Of a stretch of DNA of 64,000 nucleotides, positions 36,387 through 45,942 are shown piece by piece. A program made the position numbers and the translations under genes. Position 1 is the first letter of the stretch, and each line of letters begins with the position of its first letter. This DNA is from Streptomyces gobiensis. Its GTDB lineage: Bacteria; Actinomycetota; Actinomycetes; Streptomycetales; Streptomycetaceae. The notes under the pieces were generated by a model. That model had not been told where the DNA came from and ran no database searches. It saw nothing but the letters and a program-made list of their open reading frames with translations. The stretch lies in NCBI RefSeq assembly GCF_021216675.1, contig NZ_CP086120.1, positions 1,240,001 through 1,304,000 on the forward strand, given 5' to 3'.

Positions 36387-38546
36387 ATGAGCGCGCAGCC
36401 TGCCACCACCAACCCGGAAACGCCGGACACCGCTGACACCCCTGACACCGCGGAGGCGGTGGACACCCACTGCCCGTACTGCGCGCTGCAGTGCGGCATG
36501 GGCCTGCGGCGGGTGCCGGACGGCGTAGCGGTGACGGAGCGCACCGCGTTCCCGGTGAACCGGGGCGCGCTGTGCGGCAAGGGCCGTACCGCGCCCGCCG
36601 TACTCTCCTCCCGGGTCCGGCTGACCGAGCCCCTGGTCCGGCGCCACGCCACCGGGCCGCTTGAGCCGGCCACCTGGGAGGAGGCGCTGGACCGGATCGC
36701 CACGGGGCTGGCCCGTACCCGCGAGGTATACGGGCCGGACGGTGTCGGGGTCTTCGGCGGCGGCGGCCTCACCAATGAGAAGGCGTACCTCCTGGGCAAA
36801 TTCGCCCGCCTGGTGCTGGGCACCTCCCAGATCGACTACAACGGCCGCTTCTGTATGTCCTCGGCCGCGGCGGCGGGCAACAAGGCCTTCGGCCTGGACC
36901 GGGGGCTGCCCTTCCCACTTGAGGACATCGCCAGGACCGGCTGTGTGATCCTCGTCGGCTCCAATCTCGCCGAGACCATGCCGCCCGCGCTGCGCTACTT
37001 CACCGAGCTGAAGGAGAACGGCGGCAAGCTGATCGTTATCGACCCGCGCCGCACCCGCACCGCCGAGCAGGCCGACCTGCACCTCGCTCCCCGGCCGGGT
37101 ACGGATCTGGCCCTGGCGCTGGGCCTGCTCCACCTCGTCGTCGCCGAGGGCCGCACCGACGAGGCGTATATCGCCGAGCGCACCACCGGCTGGCCCGAGG
37201 CCCGGGCCGCCGCGATGGCGCACTGGCCGGAGTTGGTCGAGCGGATCACCGGCGTGCCGCTGCCCCAGCTACGGGAAACCGTGGCGCACTTCTGCGACGC
37301 CGAGTCCGCCATGGTGCTCACCGCACGCGGCCCCGAGCAGCAGGCCAAGGGCACGGACACGGTGGGCGCCTGGATCAACCTCACGCTGGCCACGGGACGC
37401 GCGGGCCGCCCGCTGTCCGGCTACGGCTGCCTCACCGGACAGGGCAATGGCCAAGGCGGCCGGGAGCACGGCCAGAAGGCCGACCAGCTCCCCGGCTACC
37501 GGATGCTCAACGACCCGGCGGCGCGCGCCCATGTCGCCGAGGTGTGGGGCGTAGACCCCGATACGCTGCCGGGCCCGGGCCGCAGCGCCTATGAACTCCT
37601 CGACGCCCTGGGCCAGGACGTCAAGTCCCTGCTCCTGCTGGGCTCCAACCCCGTGGTGTCCGCTCCCCGCGCCGCCCATGTCGAGGACCGCATCCGTTCC
37701 CTGGACTTCCTGGCGGTGTGCGACGTAGTCCTCTCCGAGACCGCCGCCCTGGCCGATGTCGTCCTCCCCGTCACCCAGTGGGCGGAGGAGACCGGCACCA
37801 TGACCAACCTGGAGGGCAGGGTCCTGCTGCGCCGTAAGGCGCTCGACCCACCGGCGGGCACGCTCACCGACCTCCAGGTCATGAACGCGCTCGCTTCCCG
37901 CCTGGGCTGGGAGAAGGGCTTCCCCACCGACCCGGAAGAGGTCTTCGCCGAGCTGCGCCGCGCCTCAGCGGGCGGGAAGGCCGACTACTCGGGCATCACC
38001 TACCGCCGTATCGCCGAAGAGGACGGCGTCTTCTGGCCCTGCCCCGAAACCCCCGAGTCCCCTGAGCCCTCCGAGCCGCACCCCGGCACCCCCCGGCTCT
38101 TCCTGGACCGCTTCGCCACCCCCGACGGCCGGGCCCGCTTCGTCCCGGTCACCCACCGCCCGGCGGCCGAGGAACCCGACGAGGACTACCCCGTCTTCCT
38201 GACCACCGGCCGGGTCCTGGCCCAGTACCAGTCCGGCGCCCAGACCCGCCGCGTGGACGAACTCAACTCCGCCGCCCCCGGCTCCTTCGTCCAGCTCCAT
38301 CCCCAGCTCGCGGAACGGCACGGCGTATCCGAGGGCGACCCGGTGGCGGTGACCTCCCGCCGTGGCCGTGCCGTGGCACCGGCCCGTATCTCCCGCGACA
38401 TCCGCCCGGACACGGTGTTCATGCCCTTCCACTGGTATGGCGAAGGCCGCGCCAACACCCTCACCAACCCGGCCCTGGACCCGACGTCGCGGATGCCGGA
38501 GTTCAAGATCTGTGCCGTAAGGGTGGAGTTGGCGGCTGGCTCCTGA
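36387..38546 (+). CDS. Molybdopterin oxidoreductase, assimilatory nitrate reductase type
   Basis: A 719-residue catalytic subunit: an N-terminal [4Fe-4S] site (CPYCALQCGMG and LCGKG), IDYNGRFCMSSAAAAGNKAFG, VGSNLAETMP, LTGQGNGQGGREHGQKADQLPGYR-type motif (seen in parts) and a C-terminal MoCo domain (TTGRVLAQYQSGAQTRRVDEL, MPFHWYGEG). These fit NarB/NasA-type nitrate reductases. The adjacent sirohydrochlorin chelatase and the nirBD operon complete nitrate-to-ammonia assimilation. No dedicated nitrate transporter is seen here. Confidence 0.9.
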   Translation: MSAQPATTNPETPDTADTPDTAEAVDTHCPYCALQCGMGLRRVPDGVAVTERTAFPVNRGALCGKGRTAPAVLSSRVRLTEPLVRRHATGPLEPATWEEALDRIATGLARTREVYGPDGVGVFGGGGLTNEKAYLLGKFARLVLGTSQIDYNGRFCMSSAAAAGNKAFGLDRGLPFPLEDIARTGCVILVGSNLAETMPPALRYFTELKENGGKLIVIDPRRTRTAEQADLHLAPRPGTDLALALGLLHLVVAEGRTDEAYIAERTTGWPEARAAAMAHWPELVERITGVPLPQLRETVAHFCDAESAMVLTARGPEQQAKGTDTVGAWINLTLATGRAGRPLSGYGCLTGQGNGQGGREHGQKADQLPGYRMLNDPAARAHVAEVWGVDPDTLPGPGRSAYELLDALGQDVKSLLLLGSNPVVSAPRAAHVEDRIRSLDFLAVCDVVLSETAALADVVLPVTQWAEETGTMTNLEGRVLLRRKALDPPAGTLTDLQVMNALASRLGWEKGFPTDPEEVFAELRRASAGGKADYSGITYRRIAEEDGVFWPCPETPESPEPSEPHPGTPRLFLDRFATPDGRARFVPVTHRPAAEEPDEDYPVFLTTGRVLAQYQSGAQTRRVDELNSAAPGSFVQLHPQLAERHGVSEGDPVAVTSRRGRAVAPARISRDIRPDTVFMPFHWYGEGRANTLTNPALDPTSRMPEFKICAVRVELAAGS

Positions 38547-38566
38547 CCGAGCGGCTGATCCCTGAC

Positions 38567-40513
38567 TCACCTGTACAGCGCGTCGATCTCCGCCGCGAAG
38601 TCCTGCGTGATCGCCTCCCGCTTCAGCTTCATCGACGGCGTCAGATGCCCGGAAGCCTCCGTAAAGTCCACCGGCAGTATCACGAACCGACGGATGGACT
38701 CCGCCCGCGATACCAGCGTGTTCGCCCCGCTCACCGCCTGCTGCAGGTTGTGCCGGAGATCCCCATCGTGCACCAGCTCCTCGACCGGGACACCCTCCTT
38801 TTTGTGCATCCGGCACCAATGCGCGAGACCGTCCGGCTCCAGCGTGATCAGGGCCGTGATGTACGGGCGGTTGTCGCCGATCACCAGGGCCTGGCTGACC
38901 AGCGGGTGGGCGCGCAGCCAGTCCTCCAGCGGGGCCGGGGCGAGGTTCTTGCCCTGGGACGTGACGATCAGATCCTTCTTCCGCCCGCTGATCGTCAGGT
39001 ACCCCTCGGCGTCCAGGGAGCCGATGTCGCCGGTGGGCAGCCACCCGTCGGCATCCGTATGGGGGACGGTGACCTGCCGCTGCCCGTCCCAGTAGCCGCC
39101 GAAGATATGACGGCCCTTCAGCAGGATCTCCCCGTCCTCGGCGATCCGTACCGCCGTCCCGGGCATCGGCCAGCCGACCGTGCCCAGCTTCGGCCGGAGC
39201 GGCGAGGTGACGGTGGCGGCCGCCGTGGACTCCGTCAGCCCGTACCCCTCGAAGACCTCGATCCCCGCCCCGGCGTAGAAGGCACCGAGCCGCTTGCCCA
39301 GCTGGGAACCGCCACAGATCATGTACCGCACCCTGCCGCCGAGCGCGGAGCGGATACGGCGGTACACCAGCGGGTCGTACAGCCCGCGCGCCGCCCGGAC
39401 CGCGATCCCCGGCCCCTTGCCATTGCCACCCCGGGCGTCGGTCCAGTTCTCGCCCCACCGGGTGGCGATCCAGGCAGCGCGGTCGAAGGACGCGCCGCGC
39501 CGCATGGACTCGGCCGTGGCCCGCGCGGTGTTGTAGACCTTCTCCAGCACATACGGGATGGCCAGCAGGAACGTCGGCCGGAAGCTCGCAAGGTCGGAGA
39601 GCAGCTCCTGCGTCTCGATGCTCGGGGCGTGCCCGACCTTGACCCGCGCCCGCTGACAGCCGACCGCCACCATCCGGCCGAAGACATGGGACATCGGCAG
39701 GAACAGCAAGGTGGAGGCGGGCTCCGAACTGACCGCCTTGAAGATCGGGTACAACAGCTCGATGGCGTTGTCGACCTCGGCGAAGAAGTTGCCATGGGTG
39801 ATGAGACAGCCCTTGGGAGAACCCGTTGTGCCCGAGGTGTAGATGACCGTGGCCACAGCGTGCGGGGTGAGGGCGGACCGGCGCTCGGTCACCCAGCTGT
39901 CGGGTATCTCCCGGCCCGCGTCGATGAGCTGGGCGATGGCCCCGTTGTCCAGCTGCCAGATGTGGGCCAGACCCGGGAGTCCGCCCCGGAGGCCGCTGAC
40001 CAGCCGGGCGCCCTCGACGTTCTCCACCACGACTGCGGAGACACCGGCGTCCTGGAGTATCCAGCGGGCCTGGTGGGCGGAGCTGGTCGGATAGATGGGT
40101 ACGGTGATCAGTCCGGCAGCCCAGCCCGCGAAGTCGAGCAGCGTCCACTCATAGGTCGTACGCGCCATGATGCCGAGCCGCTCACCCGGGCGCAGACCAC
40201 TGGCGATCAGCCCCCGCGCGGTGGCCAGGACCTCCTCGGCGAACTCGGCACAGCTCACCTCACGCCAGCTGCCGTCGGGCTGCTTACGTGCGAACACGGC
40301 GTCCCCCGGCGCCGCGGCGGCGTTGTCGAACGGGATGTCGGCAAGCGACCCGTGGTCGACGGGCGGCGCGAGCGGTGGTGAGAAGACTTCCCGCACCGAG
40401 CCCCCGATGACCCGCAGGGCGGGCTCGACGAGGTCGGGAACCGGGGCGTCGGGGAGCGGAACGCCGGGCGGGGTGCGGACGGCGGGGACGGACGGGGCTC
40501 GCCTTTCGGCCAT
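38567..40513 (-). CDS. Long-chain fatty-acid-CoA ligase (AMP-forming)
   Basis: About 648 residues of the ANL superfamily: the P-loop-like motif ATVIYTSGTTGSPKGCLITHGN, EGYGLTESTAAATVT, GRHIFGGYWDGQRQ, WLPTGDIGSLDAEGYLTI and the catalytic Lys region GRKKDLIVTSQGKNLAP. The SNARE-like long form is typical of actinobacterial FadD15/long-chain acyl-CoA synthetases. ATG 40513 (MAERRAPSVP) is chosen; the frame is open to an ATG at 40684 but that part shows no family features. Confidence 0.92.
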   Translation of the reverse strand: MAERRAPSVPAVRTPPGVPLPDAPVPDLVEPALRVIGGSVREVFSPPLAPPVDHGSLADIPFDNAAAAPGDAVFARKQPDGSWREVSCAEFAEEVLATARGLIASGLRPGERLGIMARTTYEWTLLDFAGWAAGLITVPIYPTSSAHQARWILQDAGVSAVVVENVEGARLVSGLRGGLPGLAHIWQLDNGAIAQLIDAGREIPDSWVTERRSALTPHAVATVIYTSGTTGSPKGCLITHGNFFAEVDNAIELLYPIFKAVSSEPASTLLFLPMSHVFGRMVAVGCQRARVKVGHAPSIETQELLSDLASFRPTFLLAIPYVLEKVYNTARATAESMRRGASFDRAAWIATRWGENWTDARGGNGKGPGIAVRAARGLYDPLVYRRIRSALGGRVRYMICGGSQLGKRLGAFYAGAGIEVFEGYGLTESTAAATVTSPLRPKLGTVGWPMPGTAVRIAEDGEILLKGRHIFGGYWDGQRQVTVPHTDADGWLPTGDIGSLDAEGYLTISGRKKDLIVTSQGKNLAPAPLEDWLRAHPLVSQALVIGDNRPYITALITLEPDGLAHWCRMHKKEGVPVEELVHDGDLRHNLQQAVSGANTLVSRAESIRRFVILPVDFTEASGHLTPSMKLKREAITQDFAAEIDALYR

Positions 40514-40755
40514 GCGTTCTACCAGCAGACTTTCATAGAGAGCGGTTCGTTCCAGCAACGCGTGGGCGGTACAGCACTGCCGGGGTTCCGTAGGCTGGCT
40601 TGAATACGACGCCTTGGCCAGAGGTCGAACACTTCCTTCACCGGACTCCCACCATGCCATCTTGACGGCGGTACGGCGCCGCATCCAGTCGACAGCACTC
40701 GCGCGGGCGGCCCATGCTGGATGTGTGGACGCCCTTGCGAAGGGGTCGGTGCCGT

Positions 40756-42183
40756 ATGGACACCATCGACATCATCCAGGAAGAGCTCTACCGCTTCCGT
40801 ATCGACCGCCATGGCCCCATGCGGGTACCCGGCGTCGTGTTCGCCTCCCGCGACCTGCTCCCGGAGAAGGGCGGCGGCGAGGCACTGCAGCAGGTCGTCA
40901 ATGTCGCCGCGCTTCCCGGCATCGTCACCGCCTCGTACGCGATGCCGGATGTGCACTGGGGCTACGGCTTCCCGATCGGCGGAGTGGCCGCAACCGATAT
41001 CGAGAAGGGCGGGGTGGTCTCGCCCGGCGGTGTCGGCTTCGACATCTCCTGCGGGGTGCGGCTGCTGGCCGCCGGCCTTGACGCGCCCAGCCTGGCGCGC
41101 GTGCTCGACCGGCTGATGGACGACCTGGCCCGGACGACCCCGCGGGGCATGCGCCGTGGCGCGGTATGGCATCTCAGCGGGTCGGCCCAGCTGAAGAAGG
41201 TGCTGGCCGGCGGCTCGCAGTACGCGGTGGACCAGGGACACGGCGAGCCCCGCGATCTGTCCCGGTGCGAGGACTACGGCGCCGTCGCCGACGCGGACGC
41301 GCAGCAGGTCAGCGAGCGGGCGCTGGAGCGCGGACTGGGCCAGGTGGGCAGCCTGGGCGGCGGCAACCACTTCCTGGAGGTCCAGCAGGTCGCCGAGGTG
41401 TACGACGAGACGGCCGCCGAGGCGTTCGGTCTGCGGAAGGGCCAGGTCTGCGTAATGATCCACTGTGGCTCGCGCGGGCTCGGCCACCAGATCTGCACCG
41501 ATCACGTGCGGGCCATGGAGGCGGCCATGCCCCGCTACGGCATCCAGGTGCCCGACCGGCAACTGGCCTGCGCCCCCGTCGACTCGCCGGGGGGCCGGGC
41601 CTACCTGGGCGCGATGGCCGCGGCGGCCAATTACGGCCGTGCCAACCGGCAGCTCCTCGCCGACGCCGCGCGGCACGTCTTCGAGCGGGTGACCGGTGCG
41701 GGCCTCGGTCTGGTCTACGACGTGTCCCACAACCTCGCCAAGGTGGAGTCCCACACCGTCGACGGCGCCACACGGCGGCTCTGCGTACACCGCAAGGGGG
41801 CCACCCGGGCGCTGCCCCCGGGGCACCCGGACCTGCCGCCGGACCTGCGCCCGGTCGGCCAGCCCGTGCTCATCCCGGGGACCATGGGCACGGCGTCGTA
41901 CGTGCTCACGGGGGTGCCCGGCGGGCAGGCCTTCTACTCCACCTGCCATGGCGCCGGGCGGGTGCTCAGTCGGCACGCGGCCGTCAAGACCACCCCGGGG
42001 AAGGGTCTGCGCGCGCGGCTCGAGCGAGAAGGCATCGCCGTGCGCGCGGACACCTGGAAGGGGCTGGCGGAGGAGACCCCGGAGGCGTACAAGGACGTCG
42101 ACGCCGTGGTGGAGATCAGCGAGGCCGCGGGCCTGTGCCGGAAGGTCGCCCGGCTGACGCCACTCGGTGTGATCAAGGGATAG
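40756..42183 (+). CDS. rtcB: RtcB family RNA ligase
   Basis: A 475-residue RtcB protein: [72 protein letters not shown] and [14 protein letters not shown] contain the metal-binding Cys and His residues and the GMP-accepting His. RtcB joins 2',3'-cyclic phosphate or 3'-phosphate ends to 5'-OH ends in tRNA or RNA repair. The converging archease gene, its usual activator, ends 15 bases away. ATG 40756 is chosen as it starts the conserved N-terminus; ATG 40714 is also in frame. Confidence 0.94.
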   Translation: MDTIDIIQEELYRFRIDRHGPMRVPGVVFASRDLLPEKGGGEALQQVVNVAALPGIVTASYAMPDVHWGYGFPIGGVAATDIEKGGVVSPGGVGFDISCGVRLLAAGLDAPSLARVLDRLMDDLARTTPRGMRRGAVWHLSGSAQLKKVLAGGSQYAVDQGHGEPRDLSRCEDYGAVADADAQQVSERALERGLGQVGSLGGGNHFLEVQQVAEVYDETAAEAFGLRKGQVCVMIHCGSRGLGHQICTDHVRAMEAAMPRYGIQVPDRQLACAPVDSPGGRAYLGAMAAAANYGRANRQLLADAARHVFERVTGAGLGLVYDVSHNLAKVESHTVDGATRRLCVHRKGATRALPPGHPDLPPDLRPVGQPVLIPGTMGTASYVLTGVPGGQAFYSTCHGAGRVLSRHAAVKTTPGKGLRARLEREGIAVRADTWKGLAEETPEAYKDVDAVVEISEAAGLCRKVARLTPLGVIKG

Positions 42184-42198
42184 GAATCCCCTGGCGGG

Positions 42199-42675
42199 TC
42201 AGACGTCCACCGTCACCGAGCACGACCACCGCACGGTGTCGGTGCCGAAGTGGAGCCCATGCAGTGACACCGCCTTGGGCGCCGCGCCGACGGCCTCGAC
42301 GGCCTCCGTCCCCGCGACGGCGAGCCGCAGATCGAGGCCGCCGCCATCAGCCGCGTCCTCGTCCTCGTCCTCGCCGCCCGCTCCATTGACGTCGACGGCC
42401 TCGACGTCAATGGGCACATCACCGTGCACATCCAGCCGGTAGATCACCTCATCGAGGACCGCCAGCAGCATGTCCTCCGCCGGTCCTTCCGGCACGGAAA
42501 CCGTCACGACCCGTTCGGGGCGCGTCCGGGAGACGTCAGCGAACGATTCCACCAGGCCGAGCACCGCCTCCGCGACGCACTCATCCCGCGTCGGCGCCCA
42601 TGCCTCCAGCCGGACATCCGCGGTGTGCGGCACCGCGCGGTGTCCGCGCATCGACCTCATCGCCGGGCCCGCCAT
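42199..42675 (-). CDS. Archease
   Basis: About 158 residues: GHRAVPHTADVRLEAWAPTRDECVAEAVLGL is the archease start, with EDMLLAVLDEVIYRLDVHG and the C-terminal AVSLHGLHFGTDTVRW. Archease speeds guanylylation of RtcB and widens its substrate use. An acidic insert (GGEDEDEDAADGGG) is species-specific. Several starts are possible (42693 GTG, 42675, 42660, 42651). Convergent with rtcB, not in one operon. Confidence 0.9.
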   Translation of the reverse strand: MAGPAMRSMRGHRAVPHTADVRLEAWAPTRDECVAEAVLGLVESFADVSRTRPERVVTVSVPEGPAEDMLLAVLDEVIYRLDVHGDVPIDVEAVDVNGAGGEDEDEDAADGGGLDLRLAVAGTEAVEAVGAAPKAVSLHGLHFGTDTVRWSCSVTVDV

Positions 42676-42685
42676 ATCTGCGAGT

Positions 42686-42769
42686 CTAAACACGCCCCAC
42701 CGGTCCCGCCGCCCGCGCGTCCCTCAGATCCAGCTCGCACCACACCGTCTTACCGCGGCCATGGCACGG
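42686..42769 (-). pseudogene. C-terminal tail of an ATP-binding (RsbW-type) protein
   Basis: On the minus strand the frame reads CHGRGKTVWCELDL, then a short Arg/Ala tail and TAG. The GKTVWCELDL ending is that of the HATPase_c regulatory proteins found divergent to XRE/DUF5753 genes in Streptomyces. Everything before it is missing; upstream the frame runs antisense to the DUF5753 remnant. It is probably the tail of a deleted gene. Confidence 0.5.
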
Positions 42770-43027
42770 AAGCAACATGTCACGATCCGGGTACTCCCCT
42801 TCGCAGCAGGCGCGCTCAGTGGCCTGGACTGCACCTTCAACATCCTCTCCTTTGCCGAACCCGGCGCCATGGACGTCGTGTACATGGACCTCCCCTTCTC
42901 CGGCTTGTGGACGGAAGGCGGAAAAGAGGCTACCCAGCACGCCGAACTGTTCGAGATGATCGGCTCGCACGCGCTCACCGAGAGCGAATCTCTGGCCTTC
43001 ATTACCAGCATCGGCAACGAACTGTGA
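42761..43027 (+). pseudogene. C-terminal remnant of XRE regulator (DUF5753)
   Basis: The 88-residue frame VTIRVLPFAAGALSGLDCTFNILSF through GKEATQHAELFEMIGSHAL is the C-terminal third of a DUF5753 domain. The N-terminal HTH and most of DUF5753 are absent. A full-length gene of this family is about 280 residues and is followed, as here, by DUF397. It starts abruptly at about 42761, where the antisense ATP-binding tail also ends. Confidence 0.75.
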
Positions 43028-43030
43028 GAC

Positions 43031-43225
43031 ATGTCCGAGTTTGAATTCCGCAAGTCGAGCTACAGCAACCCGGAACGCGAGTGCGTCGAGGTAGCGACCA
43101 ACCACCCCGACACCATCGCCATACGCGACTCCAAGCGGCCCGATGGGCCAACCCTCCACTTCCGACCACGCACCTGGCTGGCCCTCCAGGCAGCGCTCAG
43201 GGGTGACGCGCCGGACGCACCCTGA
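43031..43225 (+). CDS. DUF397 domain protein
   Basis: A 64-residue DUF397 protein: FEFRKSSYSNPERECVEVA, IAIRDSKRPDGPTLHF and RTWLALQAAL. These small proteins pair with XRE/DUF5753 regulators in Streptomyces (as in the BldB/WhiJ-like systems). Here its partner is truncated, so its role may be lost. It starts three bases after the remnant stop. The 276 bases beyond (43226-43501) hold no gene but a hairpin near 43352-43372. Confidence 0.85.
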   Translation: MSEFEFRKSSYSNPERECVEVATNHPDTIAIRDSKRPDGPTLHFRPRTWLALQAALRGDAPDAP

Positions 43226-43465
43226 ACCGCCGACCTACAACGGACGGCCGGGCCGCACCCCAGGGACAGCCCCCTCCCCCACGGGGTCCGCGTCGACGCT
43301 CACTCCGCGTCTACGGGTTGGCCGGAATCCCGCTCCGCGCCGGATCTACGCCCTGAGGTGTGACCTCAGCGGTCTCTCGGCCGCACAGCGCAACGACCGA
43401 AGCTCGGAGGAATCACGCAGCCGGGCCCGCAAAGATGGGTCCCCTTTCCGCCGTAGTAAAGCGCA

Positions 43466-43498
43466 ACGGCTGGTTCCCGACAGGGTGGAACCAGCCGT
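43466..43498 (-). terminator. Perfect 12-bp hairpin after the DUF2182 gene
   Basis: ACGGCTGGTTCC pairs with GGAACCAGCCGT around a nine-base loop, ending four bases from the DUF2182 stop on the minus strand. Confidence 0.8.
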
Positions 43499-43501
43499 AC
43501 C

Positions 43502-44305
43502 TTACGAGCCGGCGTGCGCCAGGCCGGGCAGCAGCCAGCTCTGGGAGAACGTCAGCACCGCAAGGGTCAGGAAGGCCAGGCCGACCACCGTGGAGAAGAC
43601 CGCGCCCAGCCGCCACAGCTTCTCCGCGAAGATGGCCGCCGCCACCGCTGCCATCGCCGCGATGTTCATGACCCCCAGGGGGATGAGGACGATCATCAGG
43701 CCCCAGCAGCAGCCGACGCAGTAGAGCCCGTGGTGGGCGCCGACCCGGAAGTCGCGGGCCCATCGGCGGAAGCGCGCGTAGTACAGCAACTGGCCCATGG
43801 GGCTGCGGCAATGACGCAGACAGACGGTCTTGAACGGGCTGAGCTGATAGAGCCCGGCGAGCGCGAAGGCACCAGACCCGATCCAGCGGCCGGCGCCAGG
43901 GTGGCCACGCACCAACTCGCCGGTCGCGGCCAGAAGTCCGTATACACCCAGGCCGAAGGCCGTCCAGGCGAGCAGATATCCGGCCGTGAACTCGGCGGTC
44001 CGGGCAGCGCGTTCGAGGCCGCCCGACTGGCGGCGGATTCCCCGCGCCCAGGTGATCGCCACGGGTGCCACGGACGGCAACATCATCGCGGCCATCATGA
44101 CGACCCACAGCAGTACGAACAGCGGCAGGCTCATGACCACGGCGCCGTGCCCGGCCATCCGGCCATGGGCCTGCCAGATGGTGAGCAGCCAGGCGAGGGC
44201 GGCGATCACGGCCAGCAGCGACCAGGCGACACCCAGCTCCCGCGCCGGCAGGAGACTCCCCCGGTGCGGGGGCTCCGAAGCGGCGGCGGACCGGCTCTCG
44301 CCCAC
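43502..44305 (-). CDS. DUF2182 integral membrane protein
   Basis: A 267-residue protein with about seven helices: WVVMMAAMMLPSVAPVAITWAR is the DUF2182 hallmark, with KTVCLRHCRSP and HHGLYCVGCCWGLMIVLI giving four or more conserved Cys near the membrane. DUF2182 is called a predicted metal-binding membrane protein; no function is established. It is divergent from, and adjacent to, a DUF1326 gene, a pairing found in many bacteria. Confidence 0.9.
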   Translation of the reverse strand: MGESRSAAASEPPHRGSLLPARELGVAWSLLAVIAALAWLLTIWQAHGRMAGHGAVVMSLPLFVLLWVVMMAAMMLPSVAPVAITWARGIRRQSGGLERAARTAEFTAGYLLAWTAFGLGVYGLLAATGELVRGHPGAGRWIGSGAFALAGLYQLSPFKTVCLRHCRSPMGQLLYYARFRRWARDFRVGAHHGLYCVGCCWGLMIVLIPLGVMNIAAMAAVAAAIFAEKLWRLGAVFSTVVGLAFLTLAVLTFSQSWLLPGLAHAGS

Positions 44306-44426
44306 GTGTCCAGGTCAGCACAGACAGGGACATAGCGCATGTTACTGGTGCGAATAACCTGGACCTGGCCACGGCGGCGGGGGGAGCATGGGAAATGGGG
44401 AAACGCTGACGAGGGGAGACCTGATC

Positions 44427-45080
44427 ATGGCAGAAACAGCAGCGAACATCCCCAAGTGGCATATCACCGGGGACTGGTTCGATACCTGCAGGTGCAATGT
44501 TCCCTGCCCGTGCTCCTTCGCTCAGCCACCCACCTTCGGCGAGTGCGACGGAGTGCTGGCCTGGCACATCCGGAGCGGGAACTACGGCGACACCCGGCTG
44601 GACGGCCTCAATGTCCTGATGGTCAGCTCCTTCGTGGGCAACGTGTGGGCGGAGCACTCGGACGCGTACGGGGCGGCGTTCCTCGATGAGCGCGCGGACG
44701 ACAAGCAGCGCGAAGCCCTGCACAAGATCTTCGGCGGCGAGGCGGGCGGCTGGCCGGCCGAGCTGGTCACGATGCTCAACCCCGAGATGCGGGGCATGGC
44801 TGTCGCTCCCATCGATGTGCAGATCGATGAGGAGCTGGGCTCCTGGAAGGCAACCGTTCCCGGCCGGGTGACGGCCGCGGCGGAGGCGCTGACCGGGCCG
44901 ACCACCCCAGAGGGCGCCCGGGTGCAGACCACCAATCTGCCGGGGTCCGAGACCGGGCCGGGCCAGATCGCCACCTGGGGCCGCTCCACAGCCGACCGGG
45001 TGGACGCCTTCGAGTTCCTGTGGGACCGCCAGGGGCAGTCCAGCAAGCACATCCCCTTCGACTGGACGGGGCCGGACTGA
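44427..45080 (+). CDS. DUF1326 protein
   Basis: A 217-residue soluble protein: WHITGDWFDTCRCNVPCPCSF carries the CxCxxPCPC motif that defines DUF1326, followed by GECDGVLAWHI. The C-terminus has EFLWDRQGQSSKHIPFDW. The four clustered Cys suggest metal or haem binding, but no role is established. ATG 44427 is chosen; ATG 44388 is in frame upstream. It pairs with the divergent DUF2182 gene. Confidence 0.9.
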   Translation: MAETAANIPKWHITGDWFDTCRCNVPCPCSFAQPPTFGECDGVLAWHIRSGNYGDTRLDGLNVLMVSSFVGNVWAEHSDAYGAAFLDERADDKQREALHKIFGGEAGGWPAELVTMLNPEMRGMAVAPIDVQIDEELGSWKATVPGRVTAAAEALTGPTTPEGARVQTTNLPGSETGPGQIATWGRSTADRVDAFEFLWDRQGQSSKHIPFDWTGPD

Positions 45081-45090
45081 CCCTCACCCC

Positions 45091-45510
45091 TCATCTCACC
45101 CGGTCGGCCCAGTCACCGCCCGCGATCATGGTGCCGGCGGCGCGGAGCTTATCGGCCAGCGGGGCGGCGGCGAGGTAGACCCAGGCCCGGACGGTGCTGC
45201 CGTCGGGCCGTACCGCCTCCGCCGTCACCCGCTCATAGAGATTGTCGGGGGCGCCGGGCGCGTACCCCTCCAGCCGGTCCAGTACGCGCAGCACCTCCGC
45301 GTAGCGGGCCGGAGCCGGGAGGACCAGCTCGCCATGCACCTCACCCTCCGCCGGGGCGACCGCGTACGGGTATCCCGGCCCCTCGTAGAGCGCCAGCCCC
45401 CGCATCCGGGCGGGCTCCTCGCACGCCGTGCGGCCGCGCAGCGCCCAGGCGTAGTTGGACCCACCGGGTCGCAGCGTCCCGTAGACGAAGACCGGCAGCT
45501 GTTCGGTCAT
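45091..45510 (-). CDS. Gamma-glutamylcyclotransferase (AIG2-like) family protein
   Basis: A 139-residue protein: LPVFVYGTLRPGGSNYAWAL is the YGTL motif of the GGCT/AIG2 fold, with MRGLALYEGPGYPYAV and LDRLEGYAP. Family members cleave gamma-glutamyl amines or dipeptides. Its ATG overlaps the CutA stop by four bases, so the two are coupled. Confidence 0.88.
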   Translation of the reverse strand: MTEQLPVFVYGTLRPGGSNYAWALRGRTACEEPARMRGLALYEGPGYPYAVAPAEGEVHGELVLPAPARYAEVLRVLDRLEGYAPGAPDNLYERVTAEAVRPDGSTVRAWVYLAAAPLADKLRAAGTMIAGGDWADRVR

Positions 45511-45830
45511 CCGGCCGTCTCCTCCGCCACCCAGGCCAGATAGTCCGCACCGCCCTCGGTGACCGGTGTCGCGATGATCTCCGGGACGTCATAGTCGTGC
45601 GCCTGCCGGATATACGCCGCCAGCGCCGTGTACCGCCCGGCGGCCGTCTTGAAGAGCACCTGCCACTCCGGGTCTGTCTGCACGGCGCCCTCCCAGCGGT
45701 ATACGGAGGTCACCGGACCATTGATCTGCGCACAGGCCGCCAGCCTCGCCGCCACCGCCCCACGGGCCAGCGACTCCGCCTTGGCGGCGCTGTCGGTCGT
45801 CGTCAGTACGGTCAGGATCTCAGCGGTCAT
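45507..45830 (-). CDS. cutA: Divalent-cation tolerance protein CutA
   Basis: A 107-residue CutA1 trimer-fold protein: VLTTTDSAAKAESLARGAVAARLAACAQI, SVYRWEGAVQTDPEWQVLFKTA, YDVPEIIATPVTEGGADYLAWV. The family binds Cu2+ and affects metal tolerance, though the mechanism is unclear. It leads a two-gene operon with the GGCT-like gene. Confidence 0.95.
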   Translation of the reverse strand: MTAEILTVLTTTDSAAKAESLARGAVAARLAACAQINGPVTSVYRWEGAVQTDPEWQVLFKTAAGRYTALAAYIRQAHDYDVPEIIATPVTEGGADYLAWVAEETAG

Positions 45831-45942
45831 GGAGCAACCGTAGCCAGCCAGCCACGAGGAAGGCGTTACGGGACGGCGCGGGAAGCCGTGTGGGCTTCCA
45901 ACTGGCGAGCGAACACCGGGTGTTGCGTTCTAGTCTCAGCGT

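Noticed and set aside
44308..44366. GTCCAGGT...ACCTGGAC inverted repeat between DUF2182 and DUF1326 genes
   Set aside because: The arms are 44 bases apart and short; chance match is likely.
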